Assembly: GCA_031282535.1 (NCBI GenBank)
Contig: JAITDM010000165.1
Span: forward strand, 1 to 8,008
Reading direction: 5' to 3'
Length of the DNA stretch: 8,008 nucleotides
DNA from: Oscillospiraceae bacterium
GTDB lineage: Bacteria; Bacillota; Clostridia; Oscillospirales; UBA929
This document shows positions 6,160-8,008 of this stretch, one piece after another. Made by a program: the position numbers and the translations under genes. Within the stretch, counting starts at the first letter, position 1, and the number at the start of each line of letters is the position of its first letter. The notes under the pieces were generated by a model that saw only the letters and a list, made by a program, of their open reading frames with translations, searched no databases and was not told the origin of the DNA.

Positions 6160-7035
6160 ATGGACTGGTGGAGAATTGTTCTCATCCTCGTCGTCTCATA
6201 CCTGCTCGGGAGCCTGAACATCTCGATTTTGGTGTCGCGCCTGTTTTTGCGGGTGGACATCCGCGACTACGGCAGCGGCAACGCGGGCAGCACGAACGCC
6301 TACCGCGTGATGGGGAAAAAATGGGCCGCCGTGGTGGCCGCGGGGGACATCCTCAAAGGCGTCCTCGCGGTCCTGTTTGGCTATTGGATGATCTCGGAAG
6401 CCGCCGGGGGCGGGCTGGGCCGGCTGCTGGCCGGACTCGCCGTCATCCTGGGGCATGTCTTCCCGGTGTTCTTCAAGTTCCGGGGCGGCAAGGGCGTCAT
6501 GACCACCGCGGCCATTTTGGCCGTCGTGGACTGGCGGGTGTGCGCCGTCGTGCTCGGCGTCTTCTTGGTCGCGACGCTGATCACGCGGTGGGTGTCGCTG
6601 GGCTCGATCCTGGCCGCCCTCTTCGTGCCGGTGTGCATGTACATGTTCCGCCGGGGCGAGGGGCGGGAGACATGGGTCTATGTGGGGCTCTCGGCGATCA
6701 TCGCGTTTGTGATCGTCTTCATGCACCGGGAAAACATCGGCCGCCTGCTCGCGGGCAGCGAGCGGCGCTTCACGTTCAAAGGCCGCGCGATGCTGGACAC
6801 GATCAAGACCCGGACGATCGACATCCGGGACAAGACGTCCAGCAAACTGAGGACCACCACGCGCAAGCTGCGGGACAAGGCCCGGAGGCGCGGCAAGTTC
6901 CGGCTGCACCACCGCAACAGCTACCACGCCCGGCGCGCGCGCCGGGGCAACCGAGCCCAGAGCACGCGCCGCCACAAGAAGACCCACGCGAGAAGACTGA
7001 GAAAACAGCGCCTGAACCGCATGGCCGGCATGTGA
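6160..7035 (+). CDS. plsY: Glycerol-3-phosphate acyltransferase PlsY with an unusual basic C-terminal tail
   Basis: PlsY moves an acyl group from acyl-phosphate (made by PlsX) to glycerol-3-phosphate, the first step of phospholipid synthesis, at the inner face of the membrane. The ATG at 6160 follows GGGAGG with a 5-base spacer. Conserved motifs are all present: SGNAGSTNAYRVMG (39-52), GHVFPVFFKFRGGKGV (98-113) and HRENIGRLLAGSE (189-201). Hydrophobic segments lie at about 5-26, 54-75, 87-104, 126-162 and 171-188, fitting the five-span topology known for PlsY, with the C-terminus in the cytoplasm. At 291 residues it is much longer than the usual roughly 200-220. The excess is residues 205-291, with 33 Lys/Arg, 4 Asp and no Glu, rich in RR pairs and ending HARRLRKQRLNRMAGM. 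The tail is in frame with no sign of a frameshift and has no recognised domain. An enzyme of normal activity plus a membrane-, RNA- or ribosome-binding tail is the simplest reading. Confidence 0.95.
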   Translation: MDWWRIVLILVVSYLLGSLNISILVSRLFLRVDIRDYGSGNAGSTNAYRVMGKKWAAVVAAGDILKGVLAVLFGYWMISEAAGGGLGRLLAGLAVILGHVFPVFFKFRGGKGVMTTAAILAVVDWRVCAVVLGVFLVATLITRWVSLGSILAALFVPVCMYMFRRGEGRETWVYVGLSAIIAFVIVFMHRENIGRLLAGSERRFTFKGRAMLDTIKTRTIDIRDKTSSKLRTTTRKLRDKARRRGKFRLHHRNSYHARRARRGNRAQSTRRHKKTHARRLRKQRLNRMAGM

Positions 7036-7045
7036 GAGGGCGGCG

Positions 7046-7073
7046 CGGGGAGAGGATTTTCCCCGTGACGGGG
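7046..7073 (+). promoter_or_regulatory. Alternative hairpins around the reductase ribosome binding site
   Basis: In the 48-base gap after plsY, TCCCCG (7060-7065) can pair either with the upstream CGGGGA (7046-7051) or, as CCCCG (7061-7065), with CGGGG (7069-7073) around a TGA loop. The second pairing hides the front of the ribosome binding site GGAGGG (7072-7077). This could tune translation of the aldo/keto reductase; it may also be a by-product of GC-rich sequence. Confidence 0.3.
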
Positions 7074-7083
7074 AGGGATGCGC

Positions 7084-7944
7084 ATGCGGCGTACGGTTTC
7101 GGCGGGCGGGTTGGTGCTGCCCGCGCTGGGGCAGGGCGGCTGGAACGTCGGCGACGACCCGGCGCGCGCGGCGGACGAGACGGCGGCGCTTAGGCGCGGC
7201 CTGGCGCTGGGCATGAACCTGATCGACACCGCCGAGATGTACGGGGGCGGGCGCTCCGAGACAAGGATCGGCGCTGCGCTGCGGGGCGTCCCGCGCGCGA
7301 ATTACCTGCTGGTTTCCAAGGTGCTCCCGCAAAACGCCGCCCGGCCGGCGCTGTTTGAGAGCTGTGACGATTCCCTGCGTCGGCTGCAGACCGACTACCT
7401 CGACCTCTACCTGCTGCACTGGCGCGGCGATATCCCCCTGGAGGAGACGGTCGACGGTCTGGAGGCGCTGGTCAAAGCGGGCAAGATCCGGCGCTGGGGC
7501 GTTTCGAACTTCGACACGCCGGACATGGAGGAACTGTGGCGCGTGCCGGGCGGGGCCCGCTGCGCGGCCAACCAGGTGCTCTACCACCTCGGTTCCCGGG
7601 GGATCGAGTACGACCTCCTCCCGTGGCTGCGCGCGCACGGCGTCGCGGCCATGGCCTATTGTCCGTTGGCGCAGGCGGGGCGGCTGCGGGGGGTCCACGG
7701 GGATCTTCTGGCCAGCCAAACCCTGCGGGACGTCGCGGACAGGTATGGCGTGGGCGTCATGCCGCTGCTGCTTGCCTTTGTGCTGCGGCAGCCGCATGTG
7801 ATGGCGATCCCCAAGGCGTCGCGGCCCGCCCATGTCGAGGAAAACGCGAAGGCTCTGACGCTCGCGGTCTCCGACGAGGACTGGGCCGCCCTCGACCAGG
7901 ATTTTTGGCCCCCCACCGCCAAGATGCACCTCGACATCGAATGA
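7084..7944 (+). CDS. Aldo/keto reductase, YeaE-like
   Basis: 286 residues from the ATG at 7084, six bases after GGAGGG (7072-7077); an ATG at 7078 abuts the binding site with no spacer and is less likely. Aldo/keto reductases are cytoplasmic NADPH-dependent enzymes that reduce aldehydes and ketones. The catalytic tetrad is intact: D48, Y53 (in DTAEMY), K79 (VSKV) and H112 (LLHW). The cofactor site is visible as IPKAS at 242-246 with E252 and N254 nearby (HVEEN). The stretch NQVLYHLGSRGIEYDLLPW (163-181) closely resembles E. coli YeaE, a methylglyoxal-reducing enzyme, from memory of that sequence. The gene lies 48 bases after plsY and is probably co-transcribed. The true substrate is unknown; methylglyoxal or another small aldehyde is a reasonable guess and would fit a triose-phosphate/glycerol-phosphate setting. 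Confidence 0.95.
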   Translation: MRRTVSAGGLVLPALGQGGWNVGDDPARAADETAALRRGLALGMNLIDTAEMYGGGRSETRIGAALRGVPRANYLLVSKVLPQNAARPALFESCDDSLRRLQTDYLDLYLLHWRGDIPLEETVDGLEALVKAGKIRRWGVSNFDTPDMEELWRVPGGARCAANQVLYHLGSRGIEYDLLPWLRAHGVAAMAYCPLAQAGRLRGVHGDLLASQTLRDVADRYGVGVMPLLLAFVLRQPHVMAIPKASRPAHVEENAKALTLAVSDEDWAALDQDFWPPTAKMHLDIE

Positions 7945-8008
7945 GATGAGATGGATTAGGACCAGAATGAAATAAATTACAAAATTTACCAGAGACACCG
8001 TTTTCACA

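Noticed and set aside
6196..8007. A 603-codon open frame on the minus strand
   Set aside because: It lies antisense to plsY and the aldo/keto reductase, both clear by motif. Its translation is low-complexity (Arg, Pro, His, Ala rich), typical of GC-rich antisense shadow frames.
7945..8008. Terminator after the aldo/keto reductase
   Set aside because: The remaining bases are AT-rich but contain no GC hairpin followed by a T-run; any terminator must lie beyond the window.

Overview
The window is about 8 kb of GC-rich DNA with the gene content of an anaerobic Firmicute, most likely a high-GC member of the Clostridia (Oscillospirales-like). Support comes from a BlaI/BlaR1-type pair, the four-cysteine form of ribosomal protein L32, a PDZ/radical-SAM/DUF512 protein next to Der, the acyl-phosphate acyltransferase PlsY, and near-consensus sigma-A promoters with strong GGAGG-type ribosome binding sites. 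The lineage is inferred from gene families and order, not from a marker-gene comparison.

Left part (1-1531, minus strand): a two-gene operon. A BlaI/MecI-type winged-helix repressor is followed, with an 8-base overlap, by a BlaR1-type M56 membrane metalloprotease that runs off the left edge of the window. The intergenic stretch 1532-1800 carries two divergent promoters, each with a TTGACA box and a 17-base spacer. The leftward one has a small inverted repeat near its expected transcription start, a candidate operator for the repressor. No beta-lactamase or penicillin-binding protein gene is visible, so the target of this sensor pair is unknown.

Right part (1801-7944, plus strand): seven co-directional genes that probably form one operon or a set of overlapping transcripts: DUF177/YceD protein, rpmF (L32), PDZ-radical SAM-DUF512 protein, a YjcF-like GNAT acetyltransferase, der (ribosome-assembly GTPase), plsY (glycerol-3-phosphate acyltransferase) and a YeaE-like aldo/keto reductase. 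The theme is housekeeping: ribosome parts and ribosome assembly joined to phospholipid synthesis, with an oxidoreductase at the end.

The most notable departures from the ordinary are: (1) PlsY carries an extra C-terminal tail of about 85 residues with 33 Lys/Arg and only 4 acidic residues, expected to lie in the cytoplasm; (2) the gap before the acetyltransferase gene holds three consecutive perfect hairpins, some with alternative pairings; (3) the gap between rpmF and the DUF512 gene holds two related GGAAC-N-GTTC palindromes and a perfect 10-bp GC hairpin without a U-tract; (4) the repressor lacks the Asn-Phe pair at the position where MecI/BlaI are cleaved. Nothing here amounts to a clear new defence or mobile system. 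No tRNA, rRNA, CRISPR array or insertion sequence was recognised.
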